From: CAVUCE01 sp963739985 | GTDB lineage: Bacteria; Bacteroidota; Ignavibacteria; Ignavibacteriales; Ignavibacteriaceae | Direction of reading: 5' to 3' | DNA: 64,000 nt | Assembly: GCA_963739985.1 (NCBI GenBank) | Contig: CAVUCE010000021.1 | Location: 434,001 to 498,000, forward strand | Shown here: in pieces, positions 47,913-58,100 of the stretch | Layout of the letters: every line of letters starts with the position of its first letter | Position numbering within the stretch: the stretch's first letter is position 1 | Translations under genes and position numbers: made by a program | The notes under the pieces: model-generated | The model's input: the letters and a program-made list of their open reading frames with translations, nothing else | Told to the model about the DNA's origin: nothing | Database searches by the model: none

Positions 47913-47953
47913 TTTTATTAGAATGATAAAATAGATTTATCAATTTAATAAAA
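47913..47953 (+). promoter_or_regulatory. Tandem 19-bp dyads, candidate activator sites, copy 3
   Basis: TTTTATTA-GAA-TGATAAAA (47913-47931) and ATTTATCA-ATT-TAATAAAA (47935-47953), with centres 22 bp apart, exactly as in copy 2. They lie about 70-110 bp before a TGGCAT element at 48024 and 160 bp before the symporter start. Confidence 0.65.
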
Positions 47954-48023
47954 ACAATTTCCACATTTTGAGAATACAATCTTTAACCTTTCAAAAAAGA
48001 AATAAATATAAACTCTCCTTCGG

Positions 48024-48039
48024 TGGCATTATTTGTGAT
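48024..48039 (+). promoter_or_regulatory. Weak sigma-54-like element before the symporter operon
   Basis: TGGCATTATTTGTGAT keeps the -24 TGGCA. At the -12 position it reads GTGAT, lacking the essential GC. Supported mainly by its place downstream of the tandem dyads. Confidence 0.3.
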
Positions 48040-48113
48040 AATCAAGACATTGTGATTATTACATCAGAAAAATAATTGCAAAAATTAAGTTAAAATGATA
48101 TTGGAGTGCTTAT

Positions 48114-49739
48114 TTGTCCAACTTTACATTTCTAGATGGTCTTGTTCTGATTGCATACCTGATAATTGTGTTGAGCTTGGGATTTTATTATTCCGGTAAA
48201 AGAGATAAAAATGTTAATGATTATTTCTTAGCCGGTAAAAATCTTGGTTGGTTTACAATAGGGTTATCGATATTTGCAACAAACATATCCAGCGAGCATT
48301 TTATTGGTCTTGCCGGTTCCGGAGCATCTCGCGGTTTAGCAGTTGGTCAATTTGAATTGATGGCAATTTTTATACTTATCATACTTGGTTGGTTTATTGC
48401 TCCAATTTATATGAAATCCGGTGTTATCACTACTCCGGAGTTTTTAGAAAAAAGATTTGACAGGACAGTTAGAAAATTCTTTGCTACCATTTCTATTATA
48501 ATATATATTTTTACCAAAGTAACAGTAACACTTCTTGCAGGGGGACTTTTATTCGAAAAGATTTTTGATATTAATATATATGCATCGGCTGTCGCTATAG
48601 TCTTAATTACCGGTATATACAGTGTAATTGGGGGAGCTACAGCTGTAATTAAAACACATGTCTTTCAAGCTCTAGTCTTAATAGTCGGTGCAATTACGCT
48701 AACTATTGTAGGACTTATTCAAGTTGGTGGATTTACCGGCCTAGAACAAAGACTGCCTGCTGACTTTTTTAATATGTTTAAGCCCTTGTCCGATCCTGAT
48801 TATCCATGGGCGGGAATAATTTTTGGTGCACCGATAATTGCTTTTTGGTATTGGGCAACTGATCAATATTTTGTTCAAAGAATTTTAGGTGCAAAAAGTA
48901 TTAATGATGCTCGGCGCGGTTCATTATTTGCTGCTATATTAAAAGTCCTTCCCATTTTTATGCTTGTTTTACCTGGGTTAATCGCTGTTGCTCTTTTCCC
49001 CGAAATTAAAGGCGATGAAGCTTATGCCGCATTACTTTCAAGTAATATTTTGCCAATGGGCTTAAAGGGATTGGTAATCTCAGGAGTGCTAGCCGCAATT
49101 ATGTCATCACTATCCAGCGTTTTCAATACTACATCAGCATTAATAACAAATGATTTTTATAAAACAAAACATCCGGATGCTTCAGATAGAGAGCTTGTAT
49201 TAGTAGGAAGATTAGCAACAGTACTTATAGTTGTTATGGCAATTTTAAGTATTCCTCTAGTAAAATTAATCTCTTCGCAAATTTACTTGTTCCTTCAAGG
49301 AGTTCAAGGTTTTATCAGTCCACCGATTGCAGCAGTATTCTTACTTGGATTTATAATGAAACGATCTAATGCAAAATCTGCTATATGGACTCTTATAATC
49401 GGCGAATCAATTGGCGTTTTTAGGCTACTACTGGAATTATTTGTTAACTCAAATATAATAACTAACCCGCTGGCAGTTTATATAACTAAAATAAATTTTT
49501 TGTACTTCGCAATATTCCTCTTCCTGGTTTCGGCTTCTATCATGATAACAATTAGTCTTCTTAGTGAAGAAAATAAGCGAAGCAAAACAAAATCAATTTA
49601 TTATTTACTGCCTGATAGCTTAAAAGACATCAGGTTCGATCTTTCTAACACTGCAACTGTAAGAGATTGCAAAACAAATATTGTAATGTCCGTATTCATT
49701 TTTTTAGTGATAATTGGTCTTTGGAGTATCTGGTATTAA
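48114..49739 (+). CDS. Sodium/solute symporter (SSS/SGLT family)
   Basis: Membrane transporter of 541 residues with about 13-14 helices. Family features include L-A-G-K-N-L-G-W-F-T-I-G in the first loop, A-T-N-I-S-S-E-H-F-I-G-L-A-G-S-G in helix 2, and the A-A-I-M-S-S-L-S-S-V-F-N-T sodium-site motif in helix 8. SGLT-type members import glucose, galactose or related sugars with sodium. The TTG start has GGAG 7 bases upstream. It is the first gene of a probable operon that runs to the GH9 gene, with gaps of 62, 107, 25 and 12 bases and one overlap. Uptake of mono- or disaccharides made by the operon's enzymes is the likely role. Confidence 0.93.
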   Translation: MSNFTFLDGLVLIAYLIIVLSLGFYYSGKRDKNVNDYFLAGKNLGWFTIGLSIFATNISSEHFIGLAGSGASRGLAVGQFELMAIFILIILGWFIAPIYMKSGVITTPEFLEKRFDRTVRKFFATISIIIYIFTKVTVTLLAGGLLFEKIFDINIYASAVAIVLITGIYSVIGGATAVIKTHVFQALVLIVGAITLTIVGLIQVGGFTGLEQRLPADFFNMFKPLSDPDYPWAGIIFGAPIIAFWYWATDQYFVQRILGAKSINDARRGSLFAAILKVLPIFMLVLPGLIAVALFPEIKGDEAYAALLSSNILPMGLKGLVISGVLAAIMSSLSSVFNTTSALITNDFYKTKHPDASDRELVLVGRLATVLIVVMAILSIPLVKLISSQIYLFLQGVQGFISPPIAAVFLLGFIMKRSNAKSAIWTLIIGESIGVFRLLLELFVNSNIITNPLAVYITKINFLYFAIFLFLVSASIMITISLLSEENKRSKTKSIYYLLPDSLKDIRFDLSNTATVRDCKTNIVMSVFIFLVIIGLWSIWY

Positions 49740-49801
49740 AAAGTACGTAAACTAATTTAATTAACTGTCTATCATTCATAAACCCACAAGGGAGAAGATG
49801 T

Positions 49802-52285
49802 ATGAAAAAAATCATGTTACCAATTCTTTTTGCTATGCTGACATTTACGTTCAGTACTTTCGCACAGCAAATTGAAAGCTTTGATGCTGCAACATTAGAT
49901 TCATTATGGCAAACTAATGTTGAAGCGGCTCCTAGCTACTTAAGAGTAAATAACGATTCTACAGATAAAGTAGAAGGAGCAGCGTCTCTTCATGCTTATA
50001 CCATGATTGGATCCTTAAATGATTGGGGAAGTTTTTCTCAATATATTTATGCACTAGGCGATAGTGCAACTCCATTAGATTGGTCTGCCAGTGATACTTT
50101 AAGTATATGGATTAAAGTAACTCAAGCGCCGGCACATCCGGAGTATATGGTTTTTAGAATCCAAATTGCTGATCGACCAACACCTACTGCTCCAATAGAA
50201 CAATATATTTACGAAAATGCTTCAATCTTAGACAATGTTCATGACTGGGTTCAATTAAAAGTTCCTTTTAAAGAAATTACTTCAGATGGAACTTACATTC
50301 CTGATAGTACAGGATTTGTAATTGCTCCAAACAGTTGGGGCGGGTTTACATATAACGATCGCAAATTAAATACGGATAAAATTGTTCAGTTCCAGCTTGG
50401 AATGATTGTTTCTGGTTATACAGCCGGTACACACCTACCTGCAGATTCTATAGAAGTTAATTTTGATAATTTCGAGAGATTGGGAAACAAATCAGTTCCA
50501 GCTATTATTTTCAACGGTATAACTACACCTAAGTCTCTTGAACTTTTCACATGGGGACAATCCTCCGTTGAAACAGTTGAAAAAGCAGGACCAGATCCAA
50601 AATTGAATGCTATTAAATGGACTCAGGGTGACGAATGGGGCAGTGGATGGACCGGATTCGGTTATAATATTGATCCTAATTTTACACTTGGTGGCGCCTG
50701 GCAACAGGATAGTTTACAATTTATGATGAAAACTGATTCCGGTGTTGATACAATTAGAGTTCAATTTGAAGGCGGTACAGGTAAAGTTGGTTACAAAATC
50801 AAACCAATTGATGATAATGCATGGCATATGTACAAAGCTCCATTAAGAGACTTTACTCTTGTTGATGGAACTACCGGTTTTGATTCTTCAAAAGTTGGTG
50901 TTTTCCAGGTTATGGCTGAAGCTAACGCAAAAGTAGGTAGTGTTGTTTATTTCTCAAATATGTGGACAGGTCATCCTGTATTTGATGTTATTGCACCCGA
51001 TGCTCCTCAAGGAGTTCTTGCTACTGCCGGAACTTTTTCAAACTTAATTACCTGGAGTGATGATGCTAATGAAACAGGTGAAACTTATAATGTTTATTTC
51101 AGCAAATCTCCAATAACAGATATCACTTCACCGGATGTAAGTACTGCTGCACAAGGTATAGCAAAAGGAACACAATCTTATAATCATGTTCTACGCGCGC
51201 CTAAAACCGATCAATCAGTTACCTATTATTACGCAGTTACTTGTGTAGATCAATCAGGTAATATTAGTCAGTTGAGTGCAAATACAGCACCATTAACAAA
51301 TACAGCAAAAGGTTATGCAGTTATTGAACCAACCACAATAAATTTCCAAGCAGATGGTGATTTGTCTGAATGGTCAAGTGTTAAACCATTTAGAATGTTC
51401 CCATCAGATGGCAGTGGCTCAATTGTAACAAATACTAAAATAGATAACGACGATGATTGTTCTGCAAATGCTTATATAGCTATCGATAATGATAACCTTT
51501 ATATAGCTGTAGATGTAAATGATGATGTTGTCTATTCTGAACCTGCTCTAAGTTCTTGGTTAAATGATAACGTTGACCTTTTCATTGGTCTATATGATCT
51601 TAAAGGTGCTCCTCACTCAAGTTTCAAAAGAGGTGCAACACCCGATTATCATATCAGAATGGCAAAAGATAGATTGTTATTGGATGGTATAAATCCTGGT
51701 GACTCAGTTTTAGTCCCCGGAGAAAATTATTACTGGCAAGAGCAATTTCCAACAGGTTATAGAATAGAAGCTAAAATTCCTTTAGCAACTTTAGCAGCTA
51801 GAGGTAAAGACACTCTGTTTGTGCCTAAAAAAGGGATGACTATTCCAATAGATTTTGAAGTAAGTGATAACGATGGTAATCCGGCTTCAGATCCAACGCG
51901 CGAAGGTCAATTAGACTATTCAAAAGATGCTGAAGGTAACTCTTACTCCTCACCTAATGTTTGGACTTATACCTGGGTTGGCGATTGGGTAACTGCTGTT
52001 AACGATAAACCTAATACAGTTATTAGTTACAAACTGGAACAAAATTATCCTAACCCGTTCAATCCAACTACTCAAATATCTTATACTTTGGAAAAATCTG
52101 GAAATGTAACTTTGAAAGTGTACGATATTTTGGGACGTGTTGTTGCAAATTTAGTTAATTCAAATCAAATAGCGGGAACACATACAATCAACTTTAATGC
52201 TTCTAATCTTGCAAGCGGAATATACTTCTACAAGTTAGAAACTGGATCATTCCAAAGTGTTAAAAAAATGATGTTGTTGAAGTAA
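49802..52285 (+). CDS. T9SS-exported carbohydrate-binding protein with CBM9-type domain
   Basis: Secreted protein of 827 residues with a signal peptide ending near T-F-A-Q-Q. Two jelly-roll-like segments (about 25-230 and 235-395) resemble CBM/CIA30-type beta-sandwiches. A fibronectin type III domain follows (about 402-500). Residues about 510-725 match a CBM9-type domain (D-G-D-L-S-E-W, A-Y-I-A-I-D-N-D-N-L-Y-I-A-V-D-V-N-D-D, N-D-N-V-D-L-F-I-G). The last 80 residues are a T9SS sorting domain (Q-N-Y-P-N-P-F-N-P-T-T). No catalytic domain is recognised. It probably binds polysaccharide at the cell surface, taking the place of SusD/SusE-like proteins next to the TonB receptor downstream. Confidence 0.88.
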   Translation: MKKIMLPILFAMLTFTFSTFAQQIESFDAATLDSLWQTNVEAAPSYLRVNNDSTDKVEGAASLHAYTMIGSLNDWGSFSQYIYALGDSATPLDWSASDTLSIWIKVTQAPAHPEYMVFRIQIADRPTPTAPIEQYIYENASILDNVHDWVQLKVPFKEITSDGTYIPDSTGFVIAPNSWGGFTYNDRKLNTDKIVQFQLGMIVSGYTAGTHLPADSIEVNFDNFERLGNKSVPAIIFNGITTPKSLELFTWGQSSVETVEKAGPDPKLNAIKWTQGDEWGSGWTGFGYNIDPNFTLGGAWQQDSLQFMMKTDSGVDTIRVQFEGGTGKVGYKIKPIDDNAWHMYKAPLRDFTLVDGTTGFDSSKVGVFQVMAEANAKVGSVVYFSNMWTGHPVFDVIAPDAPQGVLATAGTFSNLITWSDDANETGETYNVYFSKSPITDITSPDVSTAAQGIAKGTQSYNHVLRAPKTDQSVTYYYAVTCVDQSGNISQLSANTAPLTNTAKGYAVIEPTTINFQADGDLSEWSSVKPFRMFPSDGSGSIVTNTKIDNDDDCSANAYIAIDNDNLYIAVDVNDDVVYSEPALSSWLNDNVDLFIGLYDLKGAPHSSFKRGATPDYHIRMAKDRLLLDGINPGDSVLVPGENYYWQEQFPTGYRIEAKIPLATLAARGKDTLFVPKKGMTIPIDFEVSDNDGNPASDPTREGQLDYSKDAEGNSYSSPNVWTYTWVGDWVTAVNDKPNTVISYKLEQNYPNPFNPTTQISYTLEKSGNVTLKVYDILGRVVANLVNSNQIAGTHTINFNASNLASGIYFYKLETGSFQSVKKMMLLK

Positions 52286-52313
52286 TAATGTGAACGCAAA
52301 GGTAGTTATTACA

Positions 52314-52341
52314 GAGGTACAACCGTAAAAGGTTGTACCTC
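52314..52341 (+). repeat. Perfect hairpin between the CBM9 protein and TonB receptor genes
   Basis: GAGGTACAACC (52314-52324) pairs perfectly with GGTTGTACCTC (52331-52341) around GTAAAA. The bases after it (GTTTAATAC) are a poor T run. It may be a partial terminator or a processing/stability element that sets expression of upstream against downstream genes. Confidence 0.75.
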
Positions 52342-52392
52342 GTTTAATACGAAATGTATTTGAAAAATTTAATTCACTATTGGGAAAAGGTT

Positions 52393-55128
52393 ATGACTAA
52401 CATTGGTAATCGGAAGAGATGCGTGAAAATATCTTCTGAAGTTAAAAGTCTAGGAGCGTTATTTCTGGTGGTATTTCTGCTCCTTTCAAATTTTGCCATC
52501 GCTGGAACTACGGGGAAATTATCGGGCAAAGTTACCGATGCAACCAGTGGAGATCCAATTGTAGGTGCGAATATAATTATTCAGGGAACTTATCTTGGAG
52601 CCGCTGCTGATGTGGACGGTTATTATTATATCAATAATATTCCTCCCGGCGAATATACAATAGCAGTCTCTGCGGTTGGCTATCAAAAAACAATTATTAA
52701 AGAAGTTCAAATTCAAATAGATCACACTACAAAGCTTGATGTACAAGTTAACTCTGCCGTGGTTGGTTTAAAAGGTGAGGTTGTTGTAACTGCAACACGC
52801 CCATTAGTGCAAAAGGATTTAACATCAACTTCAGCTACTGTTTCTGCTTCTGATATTAAAATGATGCCGGTTGAAGATGTAGGACAAATTATAAATTTAC
52901 AAGCTGGTGTTGTTGGAGGCCATTTCAGAGGCGGTCGTTCTGACGAAGTTGCTTATTTAATAGATGGAATTCCTGTTACAGATGGTTTCAACGGAAGTAT
53001 GAGCGTTGAAGTTGAAAATGCTTCAATTCGCCAGATGGAAGTTATCAGCGGTACCTTTAATGCAGAATACGGACAAGCAATGTCCGGTGTTGTTAATATT
53101 GTTACTCAAGAGGGTGCGTCTTCCTTCCATGCGGATGTTAGCGGATATATTGGTAATTATTTTACTACACATTCAGACCTATTTCAAAATTTAAACAAAA
53201 TTGGAAATATACCAACAAGAAATTTACAATTAACATTAAGCGGACCCGCACCTTTACCGCATCTAAGTTATTTTATAACCGGCAGATATTATGATAATAA
53301 AGGATATCTGTACGGAAAAAGAGTTTATAACGTAACAGATGATGTGCCCTTTTTTCCGAATCCGCAAGACCAAACAGTTTGGTTCCCACGTAACACAGGT
53401 GATGGATCCTATGTAGCTATGAACCCTGATAGAAAGTATTCGTTCAATGGAAAATTAACATATAACTTACCGGGTATTAAATTTAGTTACAGTTTATTTT
53501 ATGATGATACTTTTAATAAGTATTATAGTCATTACTGGTCATGGACTCCGGATGGAACCTTAAATCATTATAGAAAGAATTATATCCATAGTCTTCAAAT
53601 TTCTCATATACCATCGCAAAGTACATTTGAAAGTTTAAAGTTTTCAGCAAATTTATACCGGTATAAAGGTTATTTATATGAGGATCCTTTTGATCAGCGC
53701 TATGTTAACCCAAGTCGAGGCATTCCGCTTTCGGATTATACTTTTAGATCGGGCGGAAATGACGGCAGTAGATATGAAAGACATACATACACATATTTAG
53801 CTCAGTACACTTTTAGTTCTCAAATAAGTAAAGAACATAATATAAAGATTGGACTCGAAGGTAAGCTTCACGAGATTTTCGACCATGGAAATTCATTAGT
53901 AAATTTAACTGACGGACAAGTTGATACTTTAGGAAACGTAATCTTTACCCCTGGTTATCCTGCAGTTGGTACCGTTACAGATCAAGGTAGTAACCAAATG
54001 TATACACGTCGACCGATTGAAGCTTCAGCTTATATACAAGATAAAATGGAATATGATATCATGATAATTAATGCAGGTATTCGTGTTGATTATTTTGATC
54101 CTAGAGCTTCATTGCCTGCAGATTTGAAAAATCCGACTAAAAATCCAAACTTTCCCGGCGCAAATCAATTTGTAAAAGCAAGTTCTAAATTCCAAATTAG
54201 CCCGCGTATCGGAGCTTCATTTCCTATAACGGATAAAGGAATTATTAGATTTTCATACGGTCACTTTTTCCAGATTCCTAATTTCCAAAATTTATATACA
54301 AATCCAGATTTTTACGTTTCGCCGGGACAATCACTTTCATCAATTACCGGAAATCCGGACTTGAAACCCCAAAAGACTGTGATGTATGAAATTGGATTAC
54401 AACAAGTTGTTTTCCCTGATGTTGTACTAAACTTAAGTGTTTACTACAGAGACATCAGAAATTTGTTGGGAATGGAAATTGTCAATACCTATGAAGGTTT
54501 TAAGTATGCACGTTTTATAAATCGTGATTATGGTAATGTAAGAGGTTTTATCGTAACTCTCGAAAAAAGATTTTCAGATTACTTTGGTGCAAAAATCGAC
54601 TACACATACCAAATAGCAGAAGGTAATGCTTCAGATCCTTATGCTGTTTATAATAATAATCAAACTAATCCACCGGTGGAAGAACCTAAAGCAGTTGTTC
54701 CTTTAAATTGGGATCAAAGGCACACTTTAAATATGTCTTTGAATGTTGGAATTCCGAATGACTGGACTGTAGGCTTGATTTTCCAATATGGCTCAGGCAT
54801 GCCATATACAGAAGATATAAAAGTATCTAAAGGTGTCCGATTTGAAAACGGCGGAAGAAAACCTGCTACTTTCAATTTAGATTTACGTGCTGATAAAGTA
54901 TTTAAAGTTGCCGGTTTAGAAATTAAAACATTCTTGCTGATCTACAATGTGCTCGATATTAAAAATGAATATGGTGTATATGGTACTACCGGCCGGGCAA
55001 ACGCAGACTTAAATACAAAGTATGCCGGAGATGTCATCGGATTAAATACTATTCAACAATATATAAATAATCCGTCGATGTACTCTTCTCCAAGAGAGAT
55101 TAGACTTGGATTTGGATTTGGAATTTAA
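52393..55128 (+). CDS. TonB-dependent receptor, SusC-like, of the beta-glucan operon
   Basis: Outer-membrane transporter of about 911 residues. A long N-terminal segment leads into a signal helix ending F-A-I-A-G. A carboxypeptidase-regulatory-like domain (G-K-L-S-G-K-V-T-D-A, then Y-Y-Y-I-N-N-I-P-P-G-E-Y) precedes the plug domain (H-F-R-G-G-R-S-D-E-V-A-Y-L-I-D-G and V-N-I-V-T-Q-E-G). The beta-barrel fills the remainder, ending with R-L-G-F-G-F-G-I. ATG at 52393 is preferred because AAAGG lies just upstream; an in-frame ATG at 52354 lacks a ribosome site. No SusD gene is adjacent; the partners are a large secreted protein and a PorV/PorQ protein. It probably imports glucan oligosaccharides. 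Confidence 0.92.
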   Translation: MTNIGNRKRCVKISSEVKSLGALFLVVFLLLSNFAIAGTTGKLSGKVTDATSGDPIVGANIIIQGTYLGAAADVDGYYYINNIPPGEYTIAVSAVGYQKTIIKEVQIQIDHTTKLDVQVNSAVVGLKGEVVVTATRPLVQKDLTSTSATVSASDIKMMPVEDVGQIINLQAGVVGGHFRGGRSDEVAYLIDGIPVTDGFNGSMSVEVENASIRQMEVISGTFNAEYGQAMSGVVNIVTQEGASSFHADVSGYIGNYFTTHSDLFQNLNKIGNIPTRNLQLTLSGPAPLPHLSYFITGRYYDNKGYLYGKRVYNVTDDVPFFPNPQDQTVWFPRNTGDGSYVAMNPDRKYSFNGKLTYNLPGIKFSYSLFYDDTFNKYYSHYWSWTPDGTLNHYRKNYIHSLQISHIPSQSTFESLKFSANLYRYKGYLYEDPFDQRYVNPSRGIPLSDYTFRSGGNDGSRYERHTYTYLAQYTFSSQISKEHNIKIGLEGKLHEIFDHGNSLVNLTDGQVDTLGNVIFTPGYPAVGTVTDQGSNQMYTRRPIEASAYIQDKMEYDIMIINAGIRVDYFDPRASLPADLKNPTKNPNFPGANQFVKASSKFQISPRIGASFPITDKGIIRFSYGHFFQIPNFQNLYTNPDFYVSPGQSLSSITGNPDLKPQKTVMYEIGLQQVVFPDVVLNLSVYYRDIRNLLGMEIVNTYEGFKYARFINRDYGNVRGFIVTLEKRFSDYFGAKIDYTYQIAEGNASDPYAVYNNNQTNPPVEEPKAVVPLNWDQRHTLNMSLNVGIPNDWTVGLIFQYGSGMPYTEDIKVSKGVRFENGGRKPATFNLDLRADKVFKVAGLEIKTFLLIYNVLDIKNEYGVYGTTGRANADLNTKYAGDVIGLNTIQQYINNPSMYSSPREIRLGFGFGI

Positions 55129-55153
55129 TGATTTTTCTATCGGGAGATAAATA

Positions 55154-58100
55154 ATGTTAAAAAAATTCTCATTCTTAATTTTTATAATGATATCGTATTT
55201 TAGCGTTTACGCTCAGGTAACTCCGCAGGTTCAGAAATATAGAAATGAACCTGAGGGAGACATCCAATACCGCAGGGAGGGCATAATGGATGGTAACCTG
55301 GTAAGAACTTTATTTTACAACAACGGAGAAGTTGGGCAATGGCCTTATCAACCATCAGGCGAATGGCCTAAGGGAAGCGGCCACTCTTATCTTGATGGTG
55401 TTGCGGTTCTGATTGCAGCAGAAGTTACTGCGCCTGGTAACAAACAAATCATTCATCCGTTGGAAACTTCATATCGTGAATGGATGGATAAAGATCCTGT
55501 TAGCGGTCTTATTTGGGGACTTGAACCGGTGCCAGGTTATGTTAATCCTGATCAAGCCACTCAATATCCAACCGAAAAAATAAGCCCTGCAATAAATACA
55601 AATCCTCACACTTGGCCTAGTTCTTGGCCGGATGCGCTTGATCTTACTCCAGACTGGAACGGCTACTGGTATGGCTATTTTGGTAGAGGAGTTCAAAATT
55701 CTGACTTTGAAACATTTTTTGTAATGGATGATTCGAAGGACAAAGAATTTACCAGACCTCCTTATACATATTATCCAATTGCCGCTGATTCAAGCAGAGG
55801 TGGTTTGGGGTTACGAGTTGAAGTTAGAGGTTTTCAATGGTCACATGTATTAGCTGAAGATATAATCTTTTGGCATTACGATATTGTAAACATTTCTGAT
55901 CATGATTATAATAAAGCTATTTTTGGCTTCTACACAGATTGCGGTGTTGGAGGAACTGATGATTCACAAGATGATGATGCGTCTTTTGATACTAAATTGG
56001 ACTTAGCTTATTGTTATGACGATAATGGACTTGGAGCTCCTGATAATTGGGTTACTGGGTATTATGGTTATGCTTATTTGGAAAGCCCCGGAAATGCAAC
56101 TAATGGAATTGATGATGACCAGGATGGTATGGTTGACGAGAGAAGAGATGATGGCATAGATAACGATCATGATTGGGTCGGTTACACCGATCTTAACGGA
56201 AATGGAAAATGGGATGCCGATCAAAATGAACCTTTAAATAATGATGTTGGCGCAGATGGAGTTGGTCCTTTTGATTTAGGTTATGCAGGACCTGATGAAG
56301 GCGAGGGCGATGGAAAACCAACTTCTGGCGAACCAAATTTTGATAAAACAGACAAAGATGAATCTGATCAGATTGGTCTTACAGCAGTTTCAATCTATAG
56401 ATTAGGCGATGGCGGTACAGGCGGTGGTTGGCCAAAAGATGACGAACCTATGTGGGCAAAAATGAATTATCAAAATTTTGATACTTCTTTACAAAATGCA
56501 AATATTAGTATGGTTTTTGGTTCAGGACCATTTCCGTTAGCTAAGAATCTAAGAGAAAGATTCTCAATGGCTTTGGTTTTTGGTAACAATCTTGAAGATT
56601 TAATTTTTAATAAAGAAACCGTACAGGAGATTTATAACGCAAATTATAACTTTTCAAAACCTCCTTTAAAACCTACCTTAACAGCTGTTCCATCAGACGG
56701 AAAGGTGTTTTTATACTGGGATAAGATTGCCGAAGAATCGAGAGATCAATTCTTAGGTTTTCAAAATAACGATCCTAGACAAGGTGCTAAAAAAGACTTT
56801 GAAGGATATTTGGTTTATAGAAGTAGAGAAGCAGAATTTAACGATATAAAAATTATAACTGATTCTAAAGGTGATGCCAAATACTGGAAACCGATTGCAC
56901 AATTTGATTTAATAGATTCTATAAAGGGACCCGACCCGGTTGGTATAAATGGTGCTCATTTCTGGAGAGGCAAAAATACCGGATTAACTCATTCATATAT
57001 TGATACTGATGTAAAAAATGGTGAAAGATATTACTATGCAGTTGTTTCTTATGATATGGGTGATCCGAATTTCGGAACAACCGGACTCCAACCATCTGAA
57101 TGCACTAAAATTATTTCGGAAGATTATACGGGGACAGTTACATTTATTGATATAAACTGCGCGGTTGTTACACCAAATGCCCCCGCTGCCGGATATATTC
57201 CGCCACAGATTAACGGAAACACAAAGCAAGTTGCTAATGGAATTGGTACCGGGAAAATTAATGTTACGGTATTGAACCCAAGTGCAATTAAGGAATCAGC
57301 TTCTTATAAAGTATTCTTTAATTCGTCGGGAACTTATCCTGATTATAAAACTGAATCCTATAGTGTAGTTCGTTCATATAAAGAAGTTACTGATACAATC
57401 ATTGCAAATGTTGATTCTTCGGGAATCGGAGCAAATCGATCGAGTTCTCCTTTCGACGGAATGACAATCTCTGTTATCAACGACACTGCAATTACCGTTA
57501 TTGATAGTTCTTCAGGTTGGCTTGTCGGAAATAGTAATTTGGAAGTACATGCATACGCAGATAATACTAGCAAAGGAGTTCCGTGGCCTGCAGATTATGA
57601 AATCGACTTTTCTGATACACCACAGGACACAACTTACATTAAGGCTCCTCCTTTGTATCCTCAAATTCCTGTGAACTTTAAAATAAAGAATCTGAACACA
57701 GGTGAAAAGGTTAAAGTAGCAATAAAAGATAATGATGCATCAGGATCATTATCACCGGGTGATGATATTCAAATCCTGGAATTTATCGGAACCCCATCGG
57801 TTTCGCATTCAAGAATAGCCTGGGATGTAGCTTATTATCCACCTGCTGATCCTTATGCTACGCCAAATGAACCTGCGCCGGGCGATAAATATCTAATAAA
57901 AACTACAAAGCCGTTTTTAGCAGGAGATTACTTCACCTACTCAACACAACCTGTTAAGATAGAAGCTAATTTAGCACAAAATCAGCTTGATAAAATTAGC
58001 GTTGTTCCTAATCCATACCTAGGTGCAGCTACTTGGGAAAGGAAAAACTTAAATTCTACCGGACGTGGTGAAAGAAAGATTGAATTCATAAATCTACCTT

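Larger units (their letters stand above)
47792..48113. other. Intergenic region before the symporter operon
   Basis: About 320 bases without a gene. In order it holds the GH5-CBM6 terminator, a tandem pair of 19-bp dyads and a weak sigma-54-like element, and then the TTG start of the symporter with GGAG upstream. Confidence 0.6.
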
